Below, one piece after another: positions 15,289 through 23,865 of a stretch of DNA of 33,986 bases. Source of the DNA: JBFLXR01 sp040757065 (GTDB taxonomy: Bacteria; Pseudomonadota; Gammaproteobacteria; Burkholderiales; Gallionellaceae). Under the pieces are notes generated by a model. That model saw only the letters and a program-made list of their open reading frames with translations, made no database searches and was not told the origin of the DNA. A program made the position numbers and the translations under genes. Location: the NCBI GenBank assembly GCA_040757065.1, contig JBFLXR010000022.1:1-33986 (forward strand). The letters are read 5' to 3'. Within the stretch, counting starts at the first letter, position 1. The number at the start of each line of letters is the position of its first letter.

Positions 15289-16341
15289 TCAGCAAATACG
15301 CGGTAACGGATCGCCGTTCAGCCAATCGACCAAACGTTGTCCGCCCATTCTAGTTTGGAGCTGTATAAATCTGTGCCTGTCATCTATGACTCGACCAATT
15401 ATTGCGGCCTGCTTTCCAAGGGGGTGAGATTGCATAATTCGTAAGGCGGTTGCCGCATGTTCTGGAGCGCAAATCACGACCATTTTGCCCTCGTTGGCGA
15501 TGTATAAGGGATCAAGCCCCATAAATTCGCACGCGGCTGCCACGGCTGGCTGTATCGGAATGGATGCTTCGTCCAGCAGGATACCGACGCCCGACTGCCG
15601 GGCGATTTCGTTCAGCGTAGTTGCAAGACCGCCTCGGGTCGGGTCGCGCAGCACATGCAGGTCGATTCCGGCTGTTTGCAATTCGGCGACCAAGCCGTTG
15701 AGTGCCGCTGTGTCGGATTGGATGGGCGTATCGAATTGCAGCCCTTCGCGCTGCGTCAGAATTGCTATCCCATGATCCCCCAAAGTCCCCGAAATCAGAA
15801 TGGCATCACCGGGTTGCGCGCGATCACCGGCGGGCGCACTGGTCGATTCTGCCAACTGACCCACACCGGTCATAGCAATATACAACCCATCGCCTTTGCC
15901 GCGCTCGACTACCTTGGTGTCGCCGCAAACGATCGCGACGCCAGCCGATCGCGCGGCCTGAGACATAGAGTGAACAATATCCCTCAACTCATTCAGCAAC
16001 AAGCCTTCTTCCAGAATAAATCCAGCGCTTAGCCAGAGCGGTTGCGCGCCCATCATGACCACGTCGTTGACCGTGCCATGTACTGCCAGACAGCCGATAT
16101 CGCCGCCAGGAAAGAACAGCGGCGAGACAACGTGGGCATCGGTTGTCATTACCAGACGATGGCCGGGGGCTGGCGGTGGCAAGACCGTTCCGTCATTTCC
16201 CTGCCCCAGCCACGCATTATTGAAAGCGGGGATAAAGAGTTCCTCGATTAACTGTGCCGAGGCGCGTCCGCCGCTGCCGTGGCGCATTTCCACGCAACCG
16301 TTTTGCCAATCGAACGCCGATCCCAGACTATGCGGCATCAT
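15289..16341 (-). CDS. hypE: Hydrogenase maturation protein HypE
   Basis: HypE carries the carbamoyl group delivered by HypF and dehydrates it to the thiocyanate that becomes the CN ligands of the [NiFe] site. I place the start at ATG 16341, where it overlaps the hypD stop as ATGATG; an upstream extension in frame is antisense-like and is discarded. The 350-residue protein contains RHGSGGRASAQLIEELF at the start, FFPGGDIGCLAVHGTVNDV, and GDTKVVERGKGDGLYI (AIRS/PurM-type nucleotide fold). It ends with the essential C-terminal Cys in PRIC. It is the last gene of the hyp operon. Confidence 0.95.
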   Translation of the reverse strand: MMPHSLGSAFDWQNGCVEMRHGSGGRASAQLIEELFIPAFNNAWLGQGNDGTVLPPPAPGHRLVMTTDAHVVSPLFFPGGDIGCLAVHGTVNDVVMMGAQPLWLSAGFILEEGLLLNELRDIVHSMSQAARSAGVAIVCGDTKVVERGKGDGLYIAMTGVGQLAESTSAPAGDRAQPGDAILISGTLGDHGIAILTQREGLQFDTPIQSDTAALNGLVAELQTAGIDLHVLRDPTRGGLATTLNEIARQSGVGILLDEASIPIQPAVAAACEFMGLDPLYIANEGKMVVICAPEHAATALRIMQSHPLGKQAAIIGRVIDDRHRFIQLQTRMGGQRLVDWLNGDPLPRIC

Positions 16342-17456
16342 GACTCCGCCAAAGTAAATCGATCGTATGCGTAGCTGGCGGCACAAGCCCCTTCTGCCGA
16401 TACCATGCATGCTCCGAGCGGATGTTCGGGCGTGCAGGCTTTGCCGAAAAGTTTGCACTGCTGCGGCATCTTCTCGCCGCGCAGAATAGCCGCGCATTCA
16501 CATCCTTTTTGATCGGGTTGTGCGCAATAAGCAATATCCGGGTAGCGCTGTTCGGCGTCAAATGCCGCATAAGCGGCACGAAGCCGCAAACCGGAAGCCG
16601 GCAACAGTCCCAAGCCGCGCCATTCGAAATCTGCACGGGTCTCGAATACCTGCGCCACGAGTGACTGCGCTTTTCGATTGCCTTCCGGCAAAACAGCACG
16701 GGTAAATTCGTTTTCCACCTCGGCCATGCCGCGGTTGATCTGCCGCACCAGCATCCAAATCGCTTGCAGCAGGTCGAGCGGTTCGAAGCCGGCAATGACG
16801 ATGGGTTTGCCATAGCGTTGTGCAACCGGCTGGTAGATTGCGCTACCGGTAATGGTCGACACATGGGCCGGTCCGACCAAGCCGTCTAGTTGTACATTTT
16901 GCGGCTGATCGAGAATGGCTTGCATGGCCGGGATCGTCAGCACGTGATGACAAAGCACGGAGAAATTGGCAAGCCGCTCGCTTTCTGCCTGCAAAATTGC
17001 ACTGGCGGTCGGCGGGGTGGTGGTTTCGAAACCGATAGCGAGAAAGACCACGGCACGTTCCGGGTGCATCCGCGCTAGTTGCAATGCATCGAGCGGCGAG
17101 TACACCATGCGGATATCTGCCCCCTGCGCTTTAGCCTTCAACAGCGTCATTCCTTTGCTGGCGGGTACGCGCATACAGTCGCCGTAGCAGCAAAGCGTAA
17201 TCGGATATTGCAAAGCCATTTGGATGGCTTGATCGATACGCCCGGTCGGCAAGACACAAACCGGGCAGCCGGGGCCGTGTATCATCTTTATCGCTTGAGG
17301 TAACAGCCCTGGCAGGCCGTAGCGTGCCAAAGCGTGCGTGTGCCCCCCGCAGAATTCCATCAGACGATAGCTGCGACCCGCTTCGACTTCGCCGTCGATA
17401 CGGGTCAGTAACCGGCGCGCCAGTTCGGGATCGCGAAATTCGTCGATGTACTTCAT
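16338..17456 (-). CDS. hypD: Hydrogenase maturation protein HypD
   Basis: HypD is a [4Fe-4S] protein that with HypC forms the scaffold on which Fe(CN)2CO is assembled. At 372 residues it has the expected motifs: FCGGHTHAL (about 35-43), HGPGCPVCVLP (about 60-70), GFETTTP, and the C-terminal Cys set CAQPDQKGCECAAIL and CKLFGKACTPEHPLGACMVS that binds the cluster. Its start overlaps the hypC end by four bases and its stop overlaps the hypE start, so the proteins are probably made in step. Confidence 0.96.
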   Translation of the reverse strand: MKYIDEFRDPELARRLLTRIDGEVEAGRSYRLMEFCGGHTHALARYGLPGLLPQAIKMIHGPGCPVCVLPTGRIDQAIQMALQYPITLCCYGDCMRVPASKGMTLLKAKAQGADIRMVYSPLDALQLARMHPERAVVFLAIGFETTTPPTASAILQAESERLANFSVLCHHVLTIPAMQAILDQPQNVQLDGLVGPAHVSTITGSAIYQPVAQRYGKPIVIAGFEPLDLLQAIWMLVRQINRGMAEVENEFTRAVLPEGNRKAQSLVAQVFETRADFEWRGLGLLPASGLRLRAAYAAFDAEQRYPDIAYCAQPDQKGCECAAILRGEKMPQQCKLFGKACTPEHPLGACMVSAEGACAASYAYDRFTLAES

Positions 17457-17680
17457 GGCGCGTTTTCTGACCGAAGTTCATCAAACATTGCAAGTGTGCA
17501 GGCTGCCTCTTCGCGGTCGAGTTTCTGCAATGCATAGCCAACATGAACAATAACAAAATCATCTACAGCCGCCGCTTCGATCAGCGATACCGATACGATT
17601 TTCCGCACTCCCTCCAGCTCGACAACAGCCATGTTGTCTGCAAGCAGTTCAATAATCCGAGCAGGAATTGCCAAGCACAT
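17453..17680 (-). CDS. hypC: Hydrogenase maturation chaperone HypC
   Basis: This 75-residue protein begins MCLAIPARI with the invariant Cys2 needed to bind iron and the hydrogenase large subunit. The start at 17680 is chosen for that reason; it overlaps the hypF stop by one base (TAATG). GVRKIVSVSLIEAA and DFVIVHVGYALQKLD are typical of the family. HypC shuttles the Fe(CN)2CO group from HypD to HoxH. Confidence 0.95.
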   Translation of the reverse strand: MCLAIPARIIELLADNMAVVELEGVRKIVSVSLIEAAAVDDFVIVHVGYALQKLDREEAACTLAMFDELRSENAP

Positions 17681-18813
17681 TAATGCTCCTCCCGAGCGAG
17701 CCGGTGCGCGGCAACCCAAGCTTGCCCTAAAGCGATCGCTGCATCGCCGGGCGGTAGCCGTTCCGCCTGAAAAACGGTGAAATTTTCGTCCGTCAGATTT
17801 TGTTGCAAGCGGTCAGCAAGTAAGCTATTGGCAAAGCAACCGCCGCCAAAAACGATGCGTGAAATGCCGGTTGTGCGATGCGCCTCGATGACCCACTGGG
17901 TTAATGCCGCCGCCAGTGCCGCATGAAAATAGGCTGCTCCGCGTTGCGGCACGGTTTCTTCTAACAAAACAGAAAACAGCGGCAGCAGGTTAAGCTGACG
18001 GTCGCTGCCGAGCTGCCAATGTTCCGCCTTCGCTTCCGGCCAACCGTGGGCATGAATGTATTGCGTTGCAGCACGTTCTAGGAGTATCGGCGCTTGCGCA
18101 TCGTATTCCATGCGAGTGCAAATGCCTAAAACCGCTGCTGCAGCATCGAATAAGCGCCCTGCTCCGCTGCTGGCTGGAACATGGATTCCACGTTCCAGCA
18201 TGCGGCTAACTGTAATTGCCGCCGGCTCGCGGGAAAAACGTAGCTCAATATCCGCATTGCGGCCTAACAGGTGCATCACCCCTGCTGCCATGCGCCACGG
18301 TTCGCGTGCGGCATGATCTCCGCCTGCGAGGGGAATAGGGATAAAATGGCCTAAACGTTCGAAGTCGTTCCGCTCAACGCGCAAGAGCTCACCGCCCCAC
18401 GCTGTATGATCCGCCCCAAGCCCCACGCCGTCGAGCGCCAACCCCAAAACGGGTTCGTTTATTCCGTGTTCGGCGCATACCGCAGCAATGTGTGCATGGT
18501 GATGCTGCACAGCAACCGAGGGAATATCCATCCTCTTGGCGAGCTGCAAAGCGTGGCGGGTAGAATAGAAATCGGGGTGCAGGTCGTGCGCAACGGCGGC
18601 TACCGGGCTGGACGTGGCGCTTTTTTGCAAAAATTCGTTCACGGCGGTTTCATGGGCAATGCATGCCTCGGCATTGTTCAGATCGCCCAGGCAAGGCGAT
18701 AGCTGTGCCTGCGCTTTCTGAATGAGGCAAACAGTATTTTTGAGCCATGCGCCGACGGCCAGCACGCTAGGCAACGGCTCCGCCAGAGGAACGACCAGCG
18801 TCGATGTGCTCAT
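17680..18813 (-). CDS. hypF: Short HypF: carbamoyltransferase (Kae1-like) domain only
   Basis: The start is ATG 18813, overlapping hypB by four bases; it gives 377 residues. Full HypF is about 750 residues, with acylphosphatase, zinc-finger, YrdC-like and Kae1-like domains in order. Only the last is present here: HPDFYSTRHALQLAKRM, the metal-site VQHHHAHIAAV, LALDGVGLGADHTAWGGELL, GRLFDAAAAVLG, and GGGCFANSLL with PPGDAAIALGQAW at the end. A short form is known as HypF1 in Ralstonia eutropha. The domain transfers the carbamoyl group to the HypE C-terminal Cys. The carbamoyl-adenylate would have to come from a protein encoded elsewhere. There is no sign of decay. Confidence 0.9.
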   Translation of the reverse strand: MSTSTLVVPLAEPLPSVLAVGAWLKNTVCLIQKAQAQLSPCLGDLNNAEACIAHETAVNEFLQKSATSSPVAAVAHDLHPDFYSTRHALQLAKRMDIPSVAVQHHHAHIAAVCAEHGINEPVLGLALDGVGLGADHTAWGGELLRVERNDFERLGHFIPIPLAGGDHAAREPWRMAAGVMHLLGRNADIELRFSREPAAITVSRMLERGIHVPASSGAGRLFDAAAAVLGICTRMEYDAQAPILLERAATQYIHAHGWPEAKAEHWQLGSDRQLNLLPLFSVLLEETVPQRGAAYFHAALAAALTQWVIEAHRTTGISRIVFGGGCFANSLLADRLQQNLTDENFTVFQAERLPPGDAAIALGQAWVAAHRLAREEH

Positions 18814-19583
18814 ATACAACTCGATTTCTGTTGCCTTTCGCGCATCAGCCAAGCTAGCCAGTGCTCCATGCCGGTACCCTGTACGGCAGAAAGCCGAATA
18901 ATTTCTATGTGCGGATTTACCTGTCGGGCAAACGCCTCGGCGCGCTCGGCGTCGAACTGCACATATGGCAGCAAATCGCATTTATTCAGCAGCATCAGGC
19001 GGGCCGCGCGAAACATATCAGGATATTTCAGGGGTTTGTCTTCCCCTTCCGTTACCGACAGCACTACCACTTTAGCGGCTTCACCCAAGTCAAATGAGGC
19101 CGGGCAAACCAGATTGCCGACATTTTCGATGAACAGTACGGCTCCATCGGGCAAATCGAGCGACTGGGCAGCCTTGCCGACCATGCCGGCATCGAGGTGA
19201 CAGCCTTTGCCGGTATTGATCTGAATAGCCTCGACTCCTGTTGCACGAATGCGTTCGGCATCGTAATCGGTTTGTTGATCGCCTTCGATGACCGCTACCG
19301 GACAAGCACCATCCAGCGCCTTGATGGTCTCTACCAGCAAAGTCGTTTTGCCGGAACCCGGACTGGAAACCAGATTCAGCGCCAATATGCCCCGTAACGT
19401 GAATTCCGAGCGGTTCGCAGCCGCCAGCGCATCGTTTTCCGCCAGCAAATCTTGCTCGACCCGCACACGGCGCGTTTCGGTATCCGTTTCCTGACGGTTG
19501 CGATATTGCCTGACTGTGCCGACAGATGACGCATTGCGTTTGCCGGGTTTAATATTGACGCTACAGCCGCAGGTTCCGCACAC
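18810..19583 (-). CDS. hypB: Hydrogenase nickel incorporation GTPase HypB
   Basis: I choose the GTG at 19583, which has GGGGGA just upstream and gives MCGTCGCSVN. This N-terminal C-x2-C-G-C motif is the high-affinity Ni site of HypB. The 257-residue protein has P-loop SSPGSGKTTLL, EGDQQTDYDAERI, TGKGCHLDAGMV, and base-recognition motif NKCDLLPY. It lacks the His-rich nickel-storage stretch found in some homologues. HypB delivers Ni(II) with HypA after the iron group is in place. It lies nine bases after hypA and overlaps hypF. Confidence 0.93.
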   Translation of the reverse strand: MCGTCGCSVNIKPGKRNASSVGTVRQYRNRQETDTETRRVRVEQDLLAENDALAAANRSEFTLRGILALNLVSSPGSGKTTLLVETIKALDGACPVAVIEGDQQTDYDAERIRATGVEAIQINTGKGCHLDAGMVGKAAQSLDLPDGAVLFIENVGNLVCPASFDLGEAAKVVVLSVTEGEDKPLKYPDMFRAARLMLLNKCDLLPYVQFDAERAEAFARQVNPHIEIIRLSAVQGTGMEHWLAWLMRERQQKSSCI

Positions 19584-19591
19584 GATTCCCC

Positions 19592-19933
19592 CTATTTTCC
19601 CGCTATTTCCAATACACGCATCCGGTCGCCGCCGGTTAAATGTATGTGCGCACCGCCGCACTGCGGGCACAGCAAATGGCGATCTTTCAGCCATATAGTT
19701 CGGTTGCAATCGCTGCAACGCCCTTCCCCGGCCTTGGTCACGATACGCAACTGTGCACCTTCTGCAACTGTACCCAATACCACTGAGCCGAAGCAGAATT
19801 GCAGAGCCTCAGGTTCGACCGCAGCCAATTCACCGATTTCCAGCACGACTTCTTGGACTGAAATCAGCGACTCACGTTTTGCAGTCGTTTCGACGATATG
19901 CAAAACGCTTTCAGCCAGTGCCAATTCATGCAC
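19592..19933 (-). CDS. hypA: Hydrogenase nickel metallochaperone HypA
   Basis: This 113-residue protein begins MHELALAESVL, the family's N-terminal Ni-binding MHE. It contains VVLEIGELAAVEPEALQFCF and a zinc finger with CSDC and CPQC. It works with HypB in nickel insertion into the hydrogenase large subunit. Its start overlaps the end of the nickel permease gene by eight bases, linking nickel import and insertion in one transcript. Confidence 0.95.
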   Translation of the reverse strand: MHELALAESVLHIVETTAKRESLISVQEVVLEIGELAAVEPEALQFCFGSVVLGTVAEGAQLRIVTKAGEGRCSDCNRTIWLKDRHLLCPQCGGAHIHLTGGDRMRVLEIAGK

Positions 19934-20732
19934 GATGCAGGCCTCTCCGATGCCTGAGCCAGAGCCAGCCCAGCGAATACACCATCAGCGGCATCAGTAT
20001 AATCAGGCCGCCCAGAACCGGTGCAGCATAGCCGATCTTGGCCGCGGTTTCGGGATAACACAGACGCAACGCGCCTAGGGTTGCAACGAGCAGACTTAAT
20101 ATTGCTACCATGCCGCCCATCATACGCGAAAGCGCGGCGGCATCCCGGTCAGCCTGCAGCATCAGGTAAGCGGACCACCAGCCGTTCAGCGTATCGGTCA
20201 GCAACATGCCGAGCGTAAAAGATGCGCCGAGCGCAAGCGCATACAGTGTATTCGAGTCGGTGCGATAGGCTGCGGCAAATAGGGTGGCTTGCGATAATGT
20301 ATCGAAAGATAACGCGAACAGTGCGCCGGTCAGTGCAATCGCCATCGGGTGACTTACTCGGAAACGGCCTGCGAGGCGGGCATTTATTCCGGCGATTGGC
20401 CACCTTTGTCGCGCCGGTGCATACAAGAGCGCTGTTCCGTTCAGAATGCCGAGTGCAAGCAAGAACAAAATGGAAATCCACGCGCCGAGCGTTTCAAAAT
20501 AGTCGGGAACTTGCCATGCGTCGCGAACACTTGCGGCCACTGCAGCAACCATCGTTACAACGGTTCCATGTCCCAAGGCAAACCATAAACCGGAACGTCG
20601 CGCCAACCGGGAATTTTTTTCCAGATTTTGTCGCGCCATGCCATCGATCATCGCCAAATGGTCGGGATCAAGACCGTGCTGCATTCCGAGCAGCAACGCA
20701 AACCAGACAGCCAGCAATAAATTTCCGTCCAT
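19926..20732 (-). CDS. NiCoT-family nickel permease (HoxN/NixA-like)
   Basis: This 268-residue integral membrane protein has about seven hydrophobic segments. The signature GMQHGLDPDHLAMIDGM in the first helices matches the NiCoT metal-binding motif H-x4-D-H, and a second motif FALSFDTLSQATLF matches the family's F-D-T block. Such transporters take up Ni(II) with high affinity. Being first in the hyp operon supports nickel rather than cobalt as substrate. The sequence is somewhat divergent from HoxN, so I give no symbol. Confidence 0.8.
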   Translation of the reverse strand: MDGNLLLAVWFALLLGMQHGLDPDHLAMIDGMARQNLEKNSRLARRSGLWFALGHGTVVTMVAAVAASVRDAWQVPDYFETLGAWISILFLLALGILNGTALLYAPARQRWPIAGINARLAGRFRVSHPMAIALTGALFALSFDTLSQATLFAAAYRTDSNTLYALALGASFTLGMLLTDTLNGWWSAYLMLQADRDAAALSRMMGGMVAILSLLVATLGALRLCYPETAAKIGYAAPVLGGLIILMPLMVYSLGWLWLRHRRGLHRA

Positions 20733-20805
20733 AAAGAGAATTATCTTTCAATTCTGAACTGTTTTATTTTACGATTGCAAGAACGCATCCACCCTCACTT
20801 GCGAC
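20733..20805. promoter_or_regulatory. Divergent hyp/hox promoter region
   Basis: Only 73 bases separate the starts of the nickel permease and hoxF. The part nearest the permease is AT-rich (TCTTTCAATTCTG, TTTTATTTTACG). Both operons must start in or near this gap, so co-regulation is likely. I see no convincing -35/-10 pair and no sigma-54 (-24/-12) element. Confidence 0.4.
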
Positions 20806-22605
20806 ATGGCTCAATCTGGTGTCTCATCGGCTGACTTATTGCGCTCGATATTTGTACGCTTCCAGCCTGCACCGCACAATTTATTGCAAATACTACACGC
20901 TGTTCAAGCGTGTTTCGGCTATTTGCCGGAGGATGCGCTCGACGCACTCGGCGAACATTTGAAAATGTCGCGTGCTCAAATTTCATCGGTTGCCGAATTC
21001 TACGCCTTTTTTCATTTGAAACCGCACGGCAAATACCGTGTTTTGTTTTCCAACAACATCACTGACCGCATGCAAGGCAGTGCAGTGCTTCGCGATGAGT
21101 TGTGCCACGCGCTTTGGGTGGAACAGGACAAAGTTTCGGAAGACGGCTTGGTCAGCGTCGGACTGACCTCATGCATCGGCATGAGCGATCAAGGTCCGGC
21201 CATGCTTGTCAACGGACTGCCCATTACGCGCCTCGAATCGGCGCGTATCGATACGATTGCCGAGCGTATTCGCAATCGCGATCCGATGGAAAACTGGCCG
21301 CACGAATGGTTCAGAGTCGATAACAAGATTTATCGGCGCGACTGGTTGTTGAATACGCCGCTCCCGCCCGGCGCTGCACTCTCGACGCTGCTGACGCGAG
21401 GCGAAGATGCCAGTTTGATCGAGCTGAAGACTTCCGGTCTGCGCGGACGCGGTGGCGCTGGATTTCCGACTGCGGATAAATGGAGCGCTTGCCGTTCCGC
21501 CAGCGGCGAAGCGCATTATGTGGTTTGCAATGCCGACGAAGGCGAACCGGGTACTTTCAAAGACCGTGTATTGCTGACCGATCATGCCGACCTGATATTC
21601 GAAGGGATGACGGCTTGCGCGCGCTTGATCGGCGCACAGCGCGGTTTCCTTTACTTGCGCGCCGAGTACCGGTATCTGCTGGACTCCCTGGATGCGGTAT
21701 TGCAGCGACGCCGAGAATCCAACTTGCTCGGAACCGGCATTTTGGGACATGCCAGGTTCGATTTCGATATTGAAATTCATCTGGGTGCGGGAGCGTATGT
21801 CTGCGGAGAGGAGTCAGCATTGCTGGAGTCGCTGGAAGGCAAGCGCGGAATTCCACGCATCCGCCCTCCCTTTCCGGTGCAGCGCGGCTACCTCGGGCAA
21901 CCTACGGTCGTGAATAACGTCGAGACTTTTGCCGCCGCAGGTAAAATTATGCTGGAAGGTTCGGGGACATTTTCCGCGCTGGGTACCCCCCAGTCTCGCG
22001 GCACGAAACTGCTTTCCGTTTCGGGCGATTGCGCGTATCCCGGCTTATACGAATATCCGTTCGGAACATCGATCAGGCAGATTCTGCATGATTGTGGCGC
22101 AAGCGACACGCAAGCTGTGCAAATCGGCGGTGCAGCCGGTCTGTGTTTATCGAGCCATGAATTCGATAGGTGTCTGGGCTATGAAGATGCGCCGTCGGCG
22201 GGTGCATTTATGATTTTTAACCGCAACCGGGATATGTTTGAGATGGCACGAAATTTTGCCCATTTCTTCGCGCACGAAAGCTGCGGTTTCTGTACGCCCT
22301 GTCGGGTCGGTACGACACTGCTGCGCGATTTGATGGACAAAATTCATGCCGGGCGCGGCTCTCCTACCGATTTGGCTCAAATCGAACAAATCGAAGCGAT
22401 TCTGAAGAATACGAGCCATTGCGGTTTGGGACAGTCAGCTTATCATCCGATATCGGATACGCTGACGAAATTCCGGTCGGCCTACGACACCAAACTAGTG
22501 CATACGAATTTTTCGCCTGCATTCGATCTGGATGCCGCTCTTGCAACCGCACGTCAAATGACTGGCCGCGACGACATCCATGCGCATTTAAAGGAGCCGA
22601 CATGA
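20806..22605 (+). CDS. hoxF: NAD-reducing hydrogenase diaphorase subunit HoxF
   Basis: This 599-residue flavin subunit exchanges electrons with NAD(H) and is a fusion of NuoE-like (1-150) and NuoF-like (about 185-560) domains. FMN/NADH-binding motifs are GLRGRGGAGFPTADKW and NADEGEPGTFKDR, then GAYVCGEESALLESLEG. The [4Fe-4S] ligands are SCGFCTPCRVG plus CGLG. The NuoE-like domain keeps only one of the four usual [2Fe-2S] Cys (SCIGMSD); as I recall it, the Ralstonia HoxF is similarly reduced. It is first gene of the hox operon and overlaps hoxU as ATGA. Confidence 0.95.
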   Translation: MAQSGVSSADLLRSIFVRFQPAPHNLLQILHAVQACFGYLPEDALDALGEHLKMSRAQISSVAEFYAFFHLKPHGKYRVLFSNNITDRMQGSAVLRDELCHALWVEQDKVSEDGLVSVGLTSCIGMSDQGPAMLVNGLPITRLESARIDTIAERIRNRDPMENWPHEWFRVDNKIYRRDWLLNTPLPPGAALSTLLTRGEDASLIELKTSGLRGRGGAGFPTADKWSACRSASGEAHYVVCNADEGEPGTFKDRVLLTDHADLIFEGMTACARLIGAQRGFLYLRAEYRYLLDSLDAVLQRRRESNLLGTGILGHARFDFDIEIHLGAGAYVCGEESALLESLEGKRGIPRIRPPFPVQRGYLGQPTVVNNVETFAAAGKIMLEGSGTFSALGTPQSRGTKLLSVSGDCAYPGLYEYPFGTSIRQILHDCGASDTQAVQIGGAAGLCLSSHEFDRCLGYEDAPSAGAFMIFNRNRDMFEMARNFAHFFAHESCGFCTPCRVGTTLLRDLMDKIHAGRGSPTDLAQIEQIEAILKNTSHCGLGQSAYHPISDTLTKFRSAYDTKLVHTNFSPAFDLDAALATARQMTGRDDIHAHLKEPT

Positions 22606-23312
22606 GCAGCCGCAGTTTTATGCTGGATGGTCGTGCCGTCCCTTATACAGATGGACAAACCGTTATGCAGGCCGCCAGGGCGGCCAGAATTTATATTCCG
22701 CACCTGTGCTATTACCCCGAATTCCGCCCACAAGGATCGTGCAAGCTCTGCACCGTCAAGGCAAACGGGCGTCAGGTTTCGGCCTGTACTTTTCCGGCAG
22801 CTGATAAGCTCGTAGTGGAAAGCAACACCGCCGAATTGAATCAGGCCCGCAGAATCTTGCTGCAAATGCTGTTCGTCGAAGGTAACCATTTCTGCCCTTC
22901 CTGCGAAAAAAGCGGGGACTGCCTGCTGCAAGCGACAGCCTACGAACTGGAAATGCTGACGCCTGAGTTCCCTCAGTTTTTTCCCAACCGTGAACTGGAT
23001 GCTTCTCATCCAGATATGTTGCTGGATTTAAACCGCTGCATACTTTGCGGACTGTGCGTCGAGGCCAGCAAAACCGCCGACCGGAAAAATGTGTTTGCCA
23101 TTTCTGGGCGCGGCATGCACAACCACGTTATCGTTAATTCGCCGTCCGGACGTCTCGGAGATAGCGCCTTTTCGGCAGCGGACAGGGCCGCCGATGTTTG
23201 TCCGGTCGGTGCTATTCTGCATAAGCGCCGCGGTTTCTGTACACCGATAGGCTGCAGGCAATACGATCATCAAACCGTTTCAGAACAAGTTAATGAAAAC
23301 GAAAGCGAATGA
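22602..23312 (+). CDS. hoxU: NAD-reducing hydrogenase diaphorase subunit HoxU
   Basis: ATG at 22602 with AAGGAG seven bases upstream gives 236 residues, the normal HoxU length. It corresponds to the N-terminus of NuoG. A ferredoxin-like [2Fe-2S] domain (CYYPEFRPQGSCKLCTV with a later Cys) is followed by a His/Cys [4Fe-4S] site (HFCPSCEKSGDCLLQ) and a further cluster region CILCGLCVEASK with ADVCPVGAI. It wires electrons from HoxY to the HoxF flavin. It overlaps hoxY by 20 bases. Confidence 0.95.
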   Translation: MSSRSFMLDGRAVPYTDGQTVMQAARAARIYIPHLCYYPEFRPQGSCKLCTVKANGRQVSACTFPAADKLVVESNTAELNQARRILLQMLFVEGNHFCPSCEKSGDCLLQATAYELEMLTPEFPQFFPNRELDASHPDMLLDLNRCILCGLCVEASKTADRKNVFAISGRGMHNHVIVNSPSGRLGDSAFSAADRAADVCPVGAILHKRRGFCTPIGCRQYDHQTVSEQVNENESE

Positions 23313-23865
23313 GGTCATGACAAGCGATTCCGGAAAAATTCGCATGGCGACCGTTTCGCTGGCAGGGTGCTTCGGCTGCCACATGTCGTTACTGGACATC
23401 GATACCCTACTCTTTCCGTTACTGGACAAGGTTGAGCTGGATCGTAGTCCGCTGACCGATCTGAAGTCAGTCGGCCCTTGCGACGTGGGATGGGTAGAGG
23501 GTGGCGTGTGCAATGCTGAAAACGTGGAAGTGTTGCAAGCCTTTCGACGTCAATGCAAGGTGTTGATTGCCGTCGGTGCATGCGCGATCAACGGCGGGTT
23601 GCCTGCCCAGCGCAACATGCTTGCGTTGCCGGAAATTCTGGAAGAGGTCTACCACACTAGTCCGGGGCTGGTGCGGGGGCGTATTCCAAACGATCCGGAA
23701 CTTCCGTTGCCGCTCGACAAAGTATATCCGTTGCATGAGATTGTGCAGATAGACTACTCTATTCCCGGCTGTCCCCCGTCCGCAGAAATCATCTGGTCGG
23801 TCGTTTCCGACCTGCTTGCAGGAAAAACCCCGCATCCCGAGAAACACTTGCTGCGCTATGACTGA
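23293..23865 (+). CDS. hoxY: NAD-reducing hydrogenase small subunit HoxY
   Basis: This is the small subunit carrying the [4Fe-4S] cluster next to the [NiFe] site. At 190 residues it contains SLAGCFGCHMSLLDID (proximal ligands C-x2-C), WVEGGVCN, VGACAINGGLPAQRN and DYSIPGCPPSAEIIW, ending LLRYD. An internal ATG at 23317 is an alternative start; neither has a strong ribosome site. There is no Tat signal, as expected for a cytoplasmic group 3d enzyme. The stop overlaps hoxH. Confidence 0.94.
   Translation: MKTKANEVMTSDSGKIRMATVSLAGCFGCHMSLLDIDTLLFPLLDKVELDRSPLTDLKSVGPCDVGWVEGGVCNAENVEVLQAFRRQCKVLIAVGACAINGGLPAQRNMLALPEILEEVYHTSPGLVRGRIPNDPELPLPLDKVYPLHEIVQIDYSIPGCPPSAEIIWSVVSDLLAGKTPHPEKHLLRYD

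Noticed and set aside
16342..16497. N-terminal extension of hypE by 52 codons
   Set aside because: It lies inside hypD in another frame; the ATG overlapping the hypD stop gives the normal HypE length and N-terminus.
18814..18981. Extension of hypF upstream as a possible zinc-finger part
   Set aside because: The added residues are a shadow of hypB and contain none of the HypF N-terminal motifs.
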